Shown here: in pieces, positions 1-8,007 of the stretch
Layout: each line of letters begins with the position of its first letter
How positions within the stretch are numbered: the stretch's first letter is position 1
Source of the DNA: JANQPX01 sp039197065
GTDB lineage: Bacteria > Pseudomonadota > Alphaproteobacteria > Geminicoccales > Geminicoccaceae
Length of the DNA: 64,000 nucleotides
Reading direction: 5' to 3'
Assembly: GCA_039197065.1 (NCBI GenBank)
Contig: JBCCUL010000001.1
Coordinates: forward strand, 1-64,000
The notes under the pieces: model-generated
Told to the model about the DNA's origin: nothing
What the model saw: only the letters and a program-made list of their open reading frames with translations
The model's database searches: none
Made by a program: the position numbers and the translations under genes

Positions 1-1
1 C

Positions 2-154
2 AGCCAAAGCTATCTGAGAGCCGGCATCGGCGTTGTACTTGGGATGATCATCCTTGGGGAGAGCTTCACGCTGCCTGTGGCGTTGGGGTTGTTTGCGGCC
101 GTTGTGGGCGTTGCTCTCATCAACTGGCCGGTACGACCATCGAGGTCGACATGA
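2..154 (+). CDS. EamA/DMT-family transporter, C-terminal fragment (cut by window edge)
   Basis: The window opens inside this gene. The frame starting at base 2 gives 50 residues ending at a TGA at 152-154. The peptide has two hydrophobic segments (around GIGVVLGMIILGE and VALGLFAAVVGVALI) separated by a GESFT turn. This is the layout of the last two helices of an EamA/drug-metabolite exporter, where LGE between the final two helices is a family hallmark. The substrate cannot be told from the fragment. It points the same way as the GST gene downstream, but the 467-nt gap argues against a shared operon. The family call rests on the motif and hydrophobicity only. Confidence 0.6.
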   Translation, partial: SQSYLRAGIGVVLGMIILGESFTLPVALGLFAAVVGVALINWPVRPSRST

Positions 155-621
155 TGACGCTCGTATACACAAGGGCGAACGTCGACTGCAGCAGCTAGGA
201 GAATGCCGCAAGGCGGTATACGCCCATCTCCATCATAATGGGCTGCTCTATCCTCCGAAGAGTCAATAGATTGAAACTTTGCATTCGCCCCCAGCATCCA
301 TTGAACACCGCAAAGCCGCCCTGTCGCCACGCGGGTTCTGCCCATAGGTCGGCTGACGAGCGCAGTTCTAACTGAGGACTTGTGTGGTGGAGATGGCCTT
401 AACGGCAATGCGGACCAAGCTGTCACCTATCCGATGTCGTCGGATGACGGGAGTTTTGACCTCTTTGGTCATCGTCAGGGGGCCCTGGAACGGCAGTCGA
501 TCGAAGCGCTCGTTTCTTGCGGATCGATTTGCCAGCATTTCGGGACGTTTTTGCGCATCTCGCATCGTCGATTTGTCGGTAAGGTCGAAGCTCATACCGG
601 ACAAGTGCGGAGGCCTTCGCC
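155..621. other. Intergenic stretch, no recognised gene
   Basis: Several short overlapping open frames exist on both strands, but none has a recognisable motif, a good ribosome site or family-like composition. I see no strong terminator or palindrome here. It probably carries the 3' end of the transporter transcript and the promoter of the GST gene. Confidence 0.5.
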
Positions 622-1347
622 TTGACTTATACCCTGTATTTCAGCCCCGATAGCGCGAATCTCGTTATTCGCATGGTCTTGGAAGAACTGCGTGTCGGCT
701 ACGAGGAAAAGCAAGTCGCGCGGAAAAGATCGGAGAGGTCTGCCGATTTCTTTGCGCTGAACCCGCGCGGGTTGCTGCCTGTTCTAATTGACCACGAAAC
801 CGACGCATCCGTGTTCGAGACAGGCGCTATTCTGCTCTATCTCGCGGACAAACACGGCGCTCTTGCGCCGAAACCGAACACGTTTCGGGCTCGGGGCGCA
901 TGCCTAAGGTGGTTGTTCATGCTCTCCAACACCTTGCATGCGGATCTCGCCATGACGTTTTACGCAGAGCGCTACGCAAACAGCTTGGCAGACGCCAAGC
1001 TTGTCCATGCGGCGGCGGCACATCGTGTCCTTGGTCATCTCGAGCTGCTGAACCGTCACATCGACGAATCGGAGGGCGAATGGTTCCTAGGGGCAGGTTT
1101 GTCGATTTGCGACTTTTACCTGGGCTGCTGCGTTCGCTGGGCGCAACTCTATCCAGCTGACCGAGCAGCGGTGACAAGCGCGAAAATCATGTCGTTCTCG
1201 TCATTGGTTGAGTTGCTGAGGCGTACGGAACGACGTCCCTCGGTCAAAGCTGCCCTCGAGAAGGAACGGATCCAAGGACCAGCATTCATCCAGCCGATCT
1301 CACCCCTTCCAGCGCGTGTTCCTGATGGCGTTGGAGCAATCTCATAG
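622..1347 (+). CDS. Glutathione S-transferase family protein
   Basis: 241 aa with the two-part GST layout: an N-terminal thioredoxin-like half (residues 1-80; LYFSPDSANLVIRMVLEEL, then the cis-Pro and substrate-binding strand GLLPVLIDHETDASVFETGAILLYL in pieces) and an all-helical C-terminal half (about 95-215). The Ser/Glu-Thr-Gly-Ala pair after the beta4 strand matches the glutathione gamma-glutamyl binding site. The start is a TTG; no ATG in a sensible place would keep the first beta strand. Such enzymes add glutathione to electrophiles or isomerise or dehalogenate ring-cleavage products. A second, unrelated GST lies in the dioxygenase operon at 4306-4941. The exact reaction is not deducible. 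Confidence 0.8.
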   Translation: MTYTLYFSPDSANLVIRMVLEELRVGYEEKQVARKRSERSADFFALNPRGLLPVLIDHETDASVFETGAILLYLADKHGALAPKPNTFRARGACLRWLFMLSNTLHADLAMTFYAERYANSLADAKLVHAAAAHRVLGHLELLNRHIDESEGEWFLGAGLSICDFYLGCCVRWAQLYPADRAAVTSAKIMSFSSLVELLRRTERRPSVKAALEKERIQGPAFIQPISPLPARVPDGVGAIS

Positions 1348-1364
1348 TGCGACGACCGCATTGC

Positions 1365-2255
1365 CTATTCCTTTGAGGCCAGAGAGAAGAATGCTGCTGC
1401 AAACGCCTCGGGCGCTTCCTGGGGAACGTTATGACCTGTCCTTTCCACAATCTCACGCTTGTACCACCCTTTGAAATGCTGGCGGTCGCGGTCTTCGGGA
1501 GACGGGGGATCGACACCGTCGTCTTTACCCTGAAGGACGATGCTGGGAACGGCGATGTCGGGCTGCGCTGCGAGCCGCGCCTCGATCTCATCCAATGCAG
1601 GATCGCCAGCCGTGCAGCCAAAGCGGTGTCTGTAGGAATGCAAGACGATGTCGACAAAATCCGGGTTGTCGAACGCAGCCGCCGTCTTTGCATAGGCCGT
1701 GTCGTCAAACGCCCAACTGGGCGACCATAGTGACCAAATATGACGGCAAAGGGCATGTCGGTTTTGCATCAAGCCGGCCCGGCCCCGCTCGGTGTTGAAA
1801 TAGTACATGTACCAGTAGCGGGTCTCCTCATCCGGCGGTGCCGGCCTCCAAGCGTTGGCGATGTCTTGAATATTGTAACCTTGGCCACAGCTCACGAGCC
1901 CTGTCACGCGTTCGGGCCAGAGTGCTGCGACGATGCAGGCCGCCCTGCCGCCCCAATCATAACCGCCGAGAAGCGCCTGATCGATGGAAAGGGCGTCCAT
2001 GAAAGCAATCAAGTCAGCAGCGAGCGCTGCCTGCTGTCCAGAGCGCATTGTGTCCGGCGACAGGAATCGCGTTTCGCCATAACCGCGTAGGAACGGAACG
2101 AGGCACCTTAGCCCCTGCGCCGACAGGCGCGCAGACACAGCGTCATAGGCATGGACATCATAGGGAAAGCCGTGGAGAAGAATAGCCGGCTGGCCGTCCT
2201 CTGGTCCTTCCTCGACATACCCGATTTCCAGCACGCCGGCTTCGATCGACTTCAT
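1365..2255 (-). CDS. Alpha/beta-fold hydrolase with Asp nucleophile (epoxide hydrolase/dehalogenase type)
   Basis: 296 aa, full length for the family. The oxyanion motif HGFP lies at residues 29-32 and the nucleophile elbow GGYDWGG places an aspartate at 100. The catalytic His is in ERTGHNVPQ (about 275), with an acidic residue candidate in KDDGVDPP (about 245). An Asp at the elbow separates epoxide hydrolases and haloalkane/haloacid dehalogenases from Ser esterases. The ATG at 2255 is used because the mature fold begins directly after it. It stands alone on the minus strand, convergent with the upstream GST gene (17 nt between stops). Its place beside ring-cleavage genes suggests it acts on an epoxide or halogenated intermediate, but this is inference. 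Confidence 0.8.
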   Translation of the reverse strand: MKSIEAGVLEIGYVEEGPEDGQPAILLHGFPYDVHAYDAVSARLSAQGLRCLVPFLRGYGETRFLSPDTMRSGQQAALAADLIAFMDALSIDQALLGGYDWGGRAACIVAALWPERVTGLVSCGQGYNIQDIANAWRPAPPDEETRYWYMYYFNTERGRAGLMQNRHALCRHIWSLWSPSWAFDDTAYAKTAAAFDNPDFVDIVLHSYRHRFGCTAGDPALDEIEARLAAQPDIAVPSIVLQGKDDGVDPPSPEDRDRQHFKGWYKREIVERTGHNVPQEAPEAFAAAFFSLASKE

Positions 2256-2728
2256 GCCCCTCCAACTCCGCTCCGTTTTCGGAAGCCAAACTTATCGGAC
2301 GAGGTGGAAAGTCCGCAACAGGACCTAACGGGCCGGAAGCACGCTCGAGGCCTCATGGCGAGGTCGGGTCGGTTAGAGTTGCGCGTAACGCAGGATCCTT
2401 GCCGCGTCCGATGGGGCCATGCGTGGAATTGGGTAACTGTAGTCTTCTTCATGGCGCGTATCGCTCCACTTGGAGGTTCAGATAGGCTCGTCACCCACCT
2501 CGATACGTCGCCGCCTTCATCCCGTCGTCACCCAAGTCCACGCATAGCCCGTTCCGATCATCATGCCTGCACCTCTGGATCACGACTTGCCCCTACGGTG
2601 AAATTCCGCACCCTCCTGACTTGGTTCACATTAGGCCGCTTTGCCAATGACTGGTCGGTCTGCTCGCTTTGGCTGATCGTACTGGCAATGGGTATCGCGC
2701 TGGAGCTTTCACCGGCCGAAGTTGGCCT
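2256..2728. other. Intergenic stretch upstream of a LysR remnant
   Basis: No complete gene is visible. Just before the LysR remnant a short frame (about 2600-2732) encodes a hydrophobic peptide with WLIVLAMGIALELSPAEVGL in it and then stops. It may be debris from another gene joined to the regulator remnant. The rest gives only low-quality overlapping frames. Confidence 0.4.
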
Positions 2729-3142
2729 TTGAAGCGCGGCGCGGTCAAGCTTGCCGACATTGCCCTTCATCCCTGGATCGCACCGCCGCCCGACAGCCCG
2801 CTCTATCACGATTTGCGTGCGGTGCTCGAAAGGATCGGGGTCAAGGATTTCAAGGTCAGCTTCACCGGCGGCTCACTCATCGCGGTGGTGAGCATTCTGA
2901 CCGGTTCCGAGGCGCTGACGGTCTTGCCGTTCTCGGTCGTTTTCATGATGCGCCATCAAAAGTCGATTAGCGTGCTACCCATCCGCATCGGCGATCCCGA
3001 CCGTCATCTCGGAATCCTCATCTATTCGGCGCAGCCTACGCGGCCCGCCGTCAAGCGCTTCATGGGCTACATCAAGCGCGAGTTCGAAACGCTTTCAAGC
3101 AGCATCCAGCGAGCCGGCCAGGGCGCCATCTGGCGTCCGTAG
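2729..3142 (+). pseudogene. LysR-family regulator remnant (effector domain only)
   Basis: From about 2729 the frame reads as the second half of a LysR substrate-binding domain: LADIALHPWIAPPPDSPLY, then the LTGSEALTVLPFSVV turn and the C-terminal helix KRFMGYIKREFETL. The helix-turn-helix and the first half of the effector domain are missing upstream, so this is a 5'-truncated relic of about 135 codons rather than a working regulator. The nearest ATG (2669) lies in sequence that does not look like LysR. A complete LysR gene follows at 3413 but is a different protein, so this is not a simple split of one gene. Confidence 0.6.
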
Positions 3143-3412
3143 CGCCCGAATAGCCAGCGTTCGCGATTGGCTGGGATACTCTTCTGCAAGATCACATCGA
3201 TCTCGGGCAGCTTTCTGCCTATCCCATCGCTCAGAGTGCGCACGCAACGCGGCTATTTTGCCTGTTTGATGCCCTGCGCCGGAGGCAATCCGTCTGCCAA
3301 ACGCATTCGGGAATGGCTTTCGGCGTTGGATGAGATCACTTGAGAATGTTACGACGCTTGGAAGACCAGTGAGTTCAAGCCAAGGTGACGCGGTCCTTGG
3401 AGTGGGGAACGA

Positions 3413-4300
3413 ATGGACTTCAAGCGCCTCAAATACTTTCTGGCGGTGGCCGAGGAGCTGCATTTTGGCCGGGCGGCCGAGAGGCTTGATATGGCCCAGC
3501 CGCCGCTCTCTCGTCAGATCGCAGCACTGGAAGCGGAGCTTGGCGTCAAGCTTTTTGACCGCAGTCGAAGCCAGATCCGGCTGACCCAGGCAGGCGCCGT
3601 CCTAGAGGACCACGCGCGGGCCATTCTCGATCGAATGGACGCGGCCTATCGCGCGACCAGGCTGGTGGGGAGTGGGGCTGCTGGCGTTTTGCGCGTTGCC
3701 TTTGTCGGTTCGGCCTCCCACGGCGTGCTGCCGAGCCTGATCAAGTCCTACCGCTCTCACTTTGCTGATGTCGAACTGGTGCTGTCCGCGATGAACAATG
3801 CCGAGCTGGAGCGGGCGTTGATCCAAAAGGAAATCGACATTGCGGTCGCCCGGCCGGAGCTCAGGGACGAGACTTTTCGAAGCCAGCTTCTCTGCGAGGA
3901 GCCGATGATCCTAGCCCTTCCCGACAACGCCGAGCTTTGCAGTCGAGCGAAGATCAAGTTTGCCGATCTCGCCGATCAGACCTTTGTGCTCTACCCGGGG
4001 AGGCCGCGGCCTAGCTATGCCGACGTCGTGATCGACATCTGCCGGCAGGAGGGCTTCGAGCCGGCGGCGCTCGAAATGGCACAGGATTTTCAAACGGCGA
4101 TCAGCCTGGTCTCGGTCGGCGTCGGTCTTTCGGTGGTGCCGGAATCGGTGGCACAGACCACCCGCCCCGGCGTTTTTTTCCGACCCTATATCGGCTTCAA
4201 TCCCGGAACCGCGCTCACGGCGCACGCGCGTTTGGACAACCGCTCGCCGCAGGTGATGAATTTTTTCGAGGTCACGCGAAAACTCGTGTGCAGGCGCTGA
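3413..4300 (+). CDS. LysR-type regulator, CatR/BenM-like
   Basis: 295 aa, normal length. Residues 1-60 form the winged HTH (MDFKRLKYFLAVAEELHFGR, PLSRQIAALEAELGVKLFDR); residues 90-290 form the two-lobed effector domain. It ends 5 nt from the stop of a convergent operon holding a GST, a muconate-cycloisomerase-like enzyme and an intradiol dioxygenase. CatR, CatM and BenM regulate exactly such genes in response to muconate, so this is the natural candidate for that role here. Supporting this, the promoter side of the dioxygenase operon (7180-7226) has the ATAC-N7-GTAT sequence known for BenM/CatM. The convergent rather than divergent position is unusual for the family. Confidence 0.85.
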   Translation: MDFKRLKYFLAVAEELHFGRAAERLDMAQPPLSRQIAALEAELGVKLFDRSRSQIRLTQAGAVLEDHARAILDRMDAAYRATRLVGSGAAGVLRVAFVGSASHGVLPSLIKSYRSHFADVELVLSAMNNAELERALIQKEIDIAVARPELRDETFRSQLLCEEPMILALPDNAELCSRAKIKFADLADQTFVLYPGRPRPSYADVVIDICRQEGFEPAALEMAQDFQTAISLVSVGVGLSVVPESVAQTTRPGVFFRPYIGFNPGTALTAHARLDNRSPQVMNFFEVTRKLVCRR

Positions 4301-4305
4301 TTGCA

Positions 4306-4941
4306 TCAGGCGGCGGGGCGGGCGTCATCTCGAAATGCGGTCGCCTTGACCGACGGACGTTCGCTGAAGCGCGCATGCCAGTTGGCAAGCTTCTCTCTAC
4401 CATGCCGCCATTGCTCAGCATCGAAGCGGAAATCGAGATAAGCGAGCGCCACGCCGATCGTCAAATGGCCGATATCGAAGGGCCGCGCGTTCAGTGCATC
4501 GACGTGGCTTTCGAGCCAGTCGAGGATGTGCTCGAGCTTGGTGCTATAGATGCGGATCATCTGCTCCGACCGCAGGGGCTCCGGACGCATACGCGTTTCC
4601 ACGAGCCAGGGAAGTGCAATGTCCAAGAGGCCTGTGCCGAGCGCCTCGTCCCGCTCCGCCAGAAGGCGCACCGCCGGGTCTTCGGGAAACAGGATAGGCC
4701 CTTCGCCCTCGAGATCGGCCCAGGCGCAGATGACGTGGCTGTCGAAGAGGACGCATCCGTCCTCAAGTTCCAGCGTAGGGATCTTGCTGAGTGGGTTGAT
4801 CGTCATCAGGCCTTCATGGGGGATCATCGGATCGGCTTGGGTGCGGGCTGTCGTCACGCGACCCTGAAGGCTCTTTTCATGAAGCGCCACCATCACCTTC
4901 CGAACATAGGGCGAGCGGGGTGACCAATGGAGGACCGTCAT
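4306..4941 (-). CDS. Glutathione S-transferase family protein
   Basis: 211 aa. Thioredoxin-like half at residues 1-78 (LHWSPRSPYVRKVMVALHEK, then NPLSKIPTLELEDG with the conserved Ile-Pro before strand 3, and the glutathione site FDSHVICAWADLE); helical half from about 90. SPRSPYVRKV matches stringent-starvation/maleylacetoacetate-isomerase-like GSTs. It is the last gene of the operon dioxygenase > cycloisomerase > GST, 6 nt after the cycloisomerase. In that position a muconolactone isomerase (catC) is normally found; none is visible, so a GST handling a lactone or dienelactone intermediate is possible but unproven. Confidence 0.82.
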   Translation of the reverse strand: MTVLHWSPRSPYVRKVMVALHEKSLQGRVTTARTQADPMIPHEGLMTINPLSKIPTLELEDGCVLFDSHVICAWADLEGEGPILFPEDPAVRLLAERDEALGTGLLDIALPWLVETRMRPEPLRSEQMIRIYSTKLEHILDWLESHVDALNARPFDIGHLTIGVALAYLDFRFDAEQWRHGREKLANWHARFSERPSVKATAFRDDARPAA

Positions 4942-4947
4942 GAGCGG

Positions 4948-6126
4948 TCAGCCTTTTCTGGTCATGGCCTGGAGTGCGTCCTGATCGACGCTGATGCCGA
5001 GACCCGGCCCAGTCGGACAATGTATGTGGAAATCCTGGAACCTGATCTCACCGCGGATGAAGTCCCGTTTCAGGATCTTCGGCCCGAAATGCTCACAGCC
5101 CCATTCCAGGCGCGGCAGCGACGAGAGGACCGCGAGATGGGCGGCCGCACCAATGCCGCTTTCCAGGAGGCAGCCGCCATAGAGTTCCATGCCGAAGGCC
5201 TGGGCGATTGCGGCGGCGCGCTTCATCGCGAGAAGCCCGCCGCTCTTCACCAGCTTGAGTGACAGCACGCTCCCGGCCACCGCCTTGGCATTGGCGACGA
5301 TGTCGGCGTCCGAAAATGCAGCCTCGTCGACCATGATCGGAACGGGCATGCGGGCGGCGATGCGCGCGGTCGCCTCGATCATGCCTGGACGAAGCGGTTG
5401 CTCCACCAGAGCGATGCCCATCTCGGCCAGTTCTGGCAAAAACCGGATCGCGGTCGCCTCGCTCCAGCCCTGATTGACGTCGACGATGATCTCGGCGGTG
5501 GGTGACAGGGTCTCGACGATCCGGCGAAGGCGGATCATGTCGTCGGCCGGAGATTGAAAGCCGAGCTTGATCTTGAAGCGCTGATGCTCGCGGGCGGCGA
5601 GCTTGGCCTTGGCCTCCTCAATCTCCTGCTCCGCGTCGCCGGAAGCGAGCGCCCAGATGACCTCGATGCGATCGCGCACCACGCCGCCTAAGAAGGTCGC
5701 GGCCGGGAAGTCGAGGGCGTGGCCGGCGGCATCAAAGAGCGCGCTCTCGACGGCGGCCTTGGCGGCATTGTTACGGCTTGCTGCGGCGCTCATCCGGAGA
5801 GCGTTCCGCTCGAAGTCGAGCGCGCTCTTCCCGATGACCGCCGGCGCAAGATAGTGATCGATATTCGCCTTAATCGCCTCGACGCTTTCCTCAGCCCATC
5901 GCGGCCCGCCGAGCGTCGAGGCTTCGCCGAAGCCGGTACTGCCGTCGGCCAAGGTTGCCTCGACGATGACGTAGGACTGAACGCTCACCTCGGTATTGGA
6001 CAGGCGATGGCGTCTGGTGGTGGGACAGTCGACGATCCGGGTTGCGATCGAGACGATGGCGCAATTGGCATCCGTGCGCCGCGCCTGGATCGGGTAGATC
6101 GCCGCAGTAGCCTGCTGATCGCTCAT
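4948..6126 (-). CDS. Muconate cycloisomerase-type enolase-superfamily enzyme
   Basis: 392 aa. Enolase-superfamily residues are all present: KxK base motif in FKIKLG (K185/K187), metal ligands D216 (VDVNQGW), E242 (VEQPL) and D267 (VDEAAFS), and the second base K291 in LKLVKSGG. N-terminal capping domain about 25-140, barrel about 150-370. This spacing is that of the muconate-lactonising branch (KxK, not the mandelate racemase KxH pattern). The ATG at 6126 is chosen over an in-frame ATG at 6177 because GGAGGA sits seven bases before it. Expected reaction: cis,cis-muconate (or a substituted form) to muconolactone in the ortho-cleavage route, fed by the dioxygenase upstream. Related dipeptide epimerases cannot be wholly excluded. 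Confidence 0.85.
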   Translation of the reverse strand: MSDQQATAAIYPIQARRTDANCAIVSIATRIVDCPTTRRHRLSNTEVSVQSYVIVEATLADGSTGFGEASTLGGPRWAEESVEAIKANIDHYLAPAVIGKSALDFERNALRMSAAASRNNAAKAAVESALFDAAGHALDFPAATFLGGVVRDRIEVIWALASGDAEQEIEEAKAKLAAREHQRFKIKLGFQSPADDMIRLRRIVETLSPTAEIIVDVNQGWSEATAIRFLPELAEMGIALVEQPLRPGMIEATARIAARMPVPIMVDEAAFSDADIVANAKAVAGSVLSLKLVKSGGLLAMKRAAAIAQAFGMELYGGCLLESGIGAAAHLAVLSSLPRLEWGCEHFGPKILKRDFIRGEIRFQDFHIHCPTGPGLGISVDQDALQAMTRKG

Positions 6127-6214
6127 GGCGCTTCCTCCATGCCCGCCAACAGGCGCTGCACCAGTGGACATCATCACACGTTAAGTGACCGCTGGGCCGC
6201 GTTCGGCCCCGGCC

Positions 6215-7084
6215 CTACTCGGCGGCCATCATCTGGGCTTGTTCTGGCAGGGTGAAGTCGAAGCGCAGCACCAGATCGGTCTCTGCGCCGTCCCCGGCCT
6301 TCTCGAATTCGCCGACCAGTTCCTCCTTCACCGCGAAGACGGAGTCGTCGTCGAGATAGTCGCTTTCGCTGTCATAGATCTGCGAGATCAGCGGCCGGTA
6401 GCCTTCGCGATTGATCATCACGTGGATGTGGCCGGGGCGCATGGTGTGGTGACCCATGGCGCGGATGAGCTCGCCCGCGGTTGCATCATCGGGGATCGGG
6501 TACGGAACAGGGCGAAGGGCTCGAAAGGCGTAATGGCCATTCTCACCGGTCTCGAACCGGCCGCGCAGATTGTAATCGGGCTGATCCGGATCGTGATTCT
6601 CGTAAAGCCCGTTTGGCGCATCTTCCCAAACATCCAGAATAGCGCCCTGGATCGGCTTACCGTCCGAATCGCGCACATAGCCCTGGACATGGACCGTCTC
6701 TTGGCCCTCGAACGCCTTTTGCACGGTCGACGCACCCTTTGGCATCACGGGCGCGTTCTCCCTGAAGAAGGGACCGAGCACGGTCGAGGCCGTTTCCTTG
6801 CCGCTCACCGGATTGGAGAGCATGTCCACCAGCACCTCGACGCCCAGTATGTCAGCGAGCAGGATGAATTCCTGACGCTTGTCGCTGCAGAGATGCCCGG
6901 CCCTGGCGAGATAGTCGCAGGCATAGAGAAATTCGTCATGGGTCAGGTTCACGTCCCGACAAAAGCCGTGCAGGTGTCGGATCAGGCTTTCCATGATCTC
7001 GCGCTGGCGCGCTTCGATCGGCTGGTACTTGCCGAGCGAGCCGAGTACGACGTCGGTCACGTTCTCAAGGGTCACATTACGCAT
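6215..7084 (-). CDS. Intradiol ring-cleavage dioxygenase (catechol/hydroxyquinol 1,2-dioxygenase)
   Basis: 289 aa. The N-terminal helical dimerisation region covers about 1-100 and the beta-sandwich catalytic domain 100-280. The non-haem Fe(III) ligands are visible: Tyr161 (PNGLYENHD), Tyr195 (PVPYPIPDD), His219 and His221 (RPGHIHVMI), with the spacing of catechol 1,2-dioxygenases. RPVPYPIPDD and the RPGHIH segment also resemble hydroxyquinol 1,2-dioxygenases, so the substrate is open; the neighbouring cycloisomerase favours catechol or a substituted catechol. It has a strong ribosome site (GGGGAGG, 6 nt before ATG) and is first in its operon. Confidence 0.88.
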   Translation of the reverse strand: MRNVTLENVTDVVLGSLGKYQPIEARQREIMESLIRHLHGFCRDVNLTHDEFLYACDYLARAGHLCSDKRQEFILLADILGVEVLVDMLSNPVSGKETASTVLGPFFRENAPVMPKGASTVQKAFEGQETVHVQGYVRDSDGKPIQGAILDVWEDAPNGLYENHDPDQPDYNLRGRFETGENGHYAFRALRPVPYPIPDDATAGELIRAMGHHTMRPGHIHVMINREGYRPLISQIYDSESDYLDDDSVFAVKEELVGEFEKAGDGAETDLVLRFDFTLPEQAQMMAAE

Positions 7085-7179
7085 CAGGACCTCCCCTTGC
7101 TTGTTGGCGCGCCCACCCGGAACGCAGCATCTATCGCAAGAGCTTGCCCAGCAGAGGCCCCTTAGGCCAGACCGCCGAC

Positions 7180-7226
7180 GGTATTATGCAATACCTGATC
7201 GGTATCAAAGGATGCGAAGCGATACC
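7180..7226. promoter_or_regulatory. Overlapping LysR-type operator array (ATAC-N7-GTAT)
   Basis: Between the divergent dioxygenase and barrel-protein genes. 7191-7205 reads ATACCTGATCGGTAT, an exact match to the ATAC-N7-GTAT consensus known for BenM/CatM. It overlaps a second perfect palindrome at 7180-7195 (GGTATT-4-AATACC) and is followed by another GATACC half-site at 7221-7226. Multiple half-sites are typical for LysR proteins that shift between sites when inducer binds. Confidence 0.6.
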
Positions 7227-7342
7227 TTATGAAGCAGAGCCTTCAAGGTTTTGATCTCACTCTAGAGGCTGGGCTACTGTTCCAAAACCATGCGCGAGAC
7301 GCCGTGTTGGCGGGGCTCGCTCGAACTATCGAGGTGGGCTTA

Positions 7343-7663
7343 GTGACGGACCTTGCGGGCATCTTGGCGATCTGGAATAGCTGTGCGCCTGGGAGGGAGG
7401 CTGAGTACGAAGCCTGGTATCAAACCGAGCATCTTCATGAGCGATTGTCGATCGTAGGGTTTCGGCGCGGCCGTCGATATGAGGCGATCGCGCTAGGCGA
7501 TGGATGCTTCACCTACTACGAATCAGCCGTGCCTGATGTGCTGACTTCCGAAGCCTATCTGCAACGCATCAACAACCCGACGCCCATGACCGCGCGCATC
7601 ATGCGGGATGCTTTCACCGATATGAGCCGCACCGTCTGCCGGCGGGCTTTCGCGCTGGGATAG
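7343..7663 (+). CDS. Dimeric alpha/beta-barrel protein, N-terminal half (interrupted gene)
   Basis: 107 aa starting at GTG 7343, chosen because GAGGTGG lies just before it and the sequence becomes domain-like there (LAGILAIWNSCAPGREAEYEAWY in two pieces). It has the EthD/ABM-like ferredoxin fold pattern: W-x-D/S-C...YEAWYQTEHLHERL, then GFRRGRRYEA and a strand with FTYYES. The frame stops at an in-frame TAG (7661-7663) and continues without a shift into the next 109 codons, so 7343-7990 was probably one gene of about 215 codons. Divergent from the dioxygenase; its role in that pathway is unknown. Confidence 0.6.
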   Translation: MTDLAGILAIWNSCAPGREAEYEAWYQTEHLHERLSIVGFRRGRRYEAIALGDGCFTYYESAVPDVLTSEAYLQRINNPTPMTARIMRDAFTDMSRTVCRRAFALG

Positions 7664-7990
7664 ATGCGCGGCGCGTTCGCAGCGACGCTGCAGATCGCCC
7701 ATCTCCCGCCCGAAGCCTGGCTCGACGACTGGGCTGCCTCCAAGTCGCTGGTTGCATCGATTGCGCGGATTGAAGGCTGGCAAGCGGTCAATGATGGGCT
7801 ACCTCAATCCACCGAGGCCCGGATTCGCGGCGGTGATGAGCGGATCGAGGCCTGCCTGTTCGTCGAGACGTTGAGGGAAGCGGACTGCGTCTCGGCGCTG
7901 GAGCGCCTTGTACAGGACCTCGGCGTTTCCGACAAATCGACCGGCGTCTATCGCTTGCTCTGTGACCTGACCTCCAGTGAAAGTGGATAG
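7664..7990 (+). CDS. Dimeric alpha/beta-barrel protein, C-terminal half (after in-frame TAG)
   Basis: 108 aa. The ATG directly follows the TAG of the preceding half (TAGATG) and both halves share one reading frame. The segment RGAFAATLQIAHLPPEAWLDDW starts a second barrel-like unit, so the ancestral protein would be a two-domain fusion. Either this is a nonsense-mutated pseudogene, or the second half is made by reinitiation or stop read-through. No separate Shine-Dalgarno sequence is obvious. A sequencing error at the TAG is also possible. Confidence 0.55.
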   Translation: MRGAFAATLQIAHLPPEAWLDDWAASKSLVASIARIEGWQAVNDGLPQSTEARIRGGDERIEACLFVETLREADCVSALERLVQDLGVSDKSTGVYRLLCDLTSSESG

Positions 7991-8007
7991 GCCTTAAATC
8001 GATTGCA

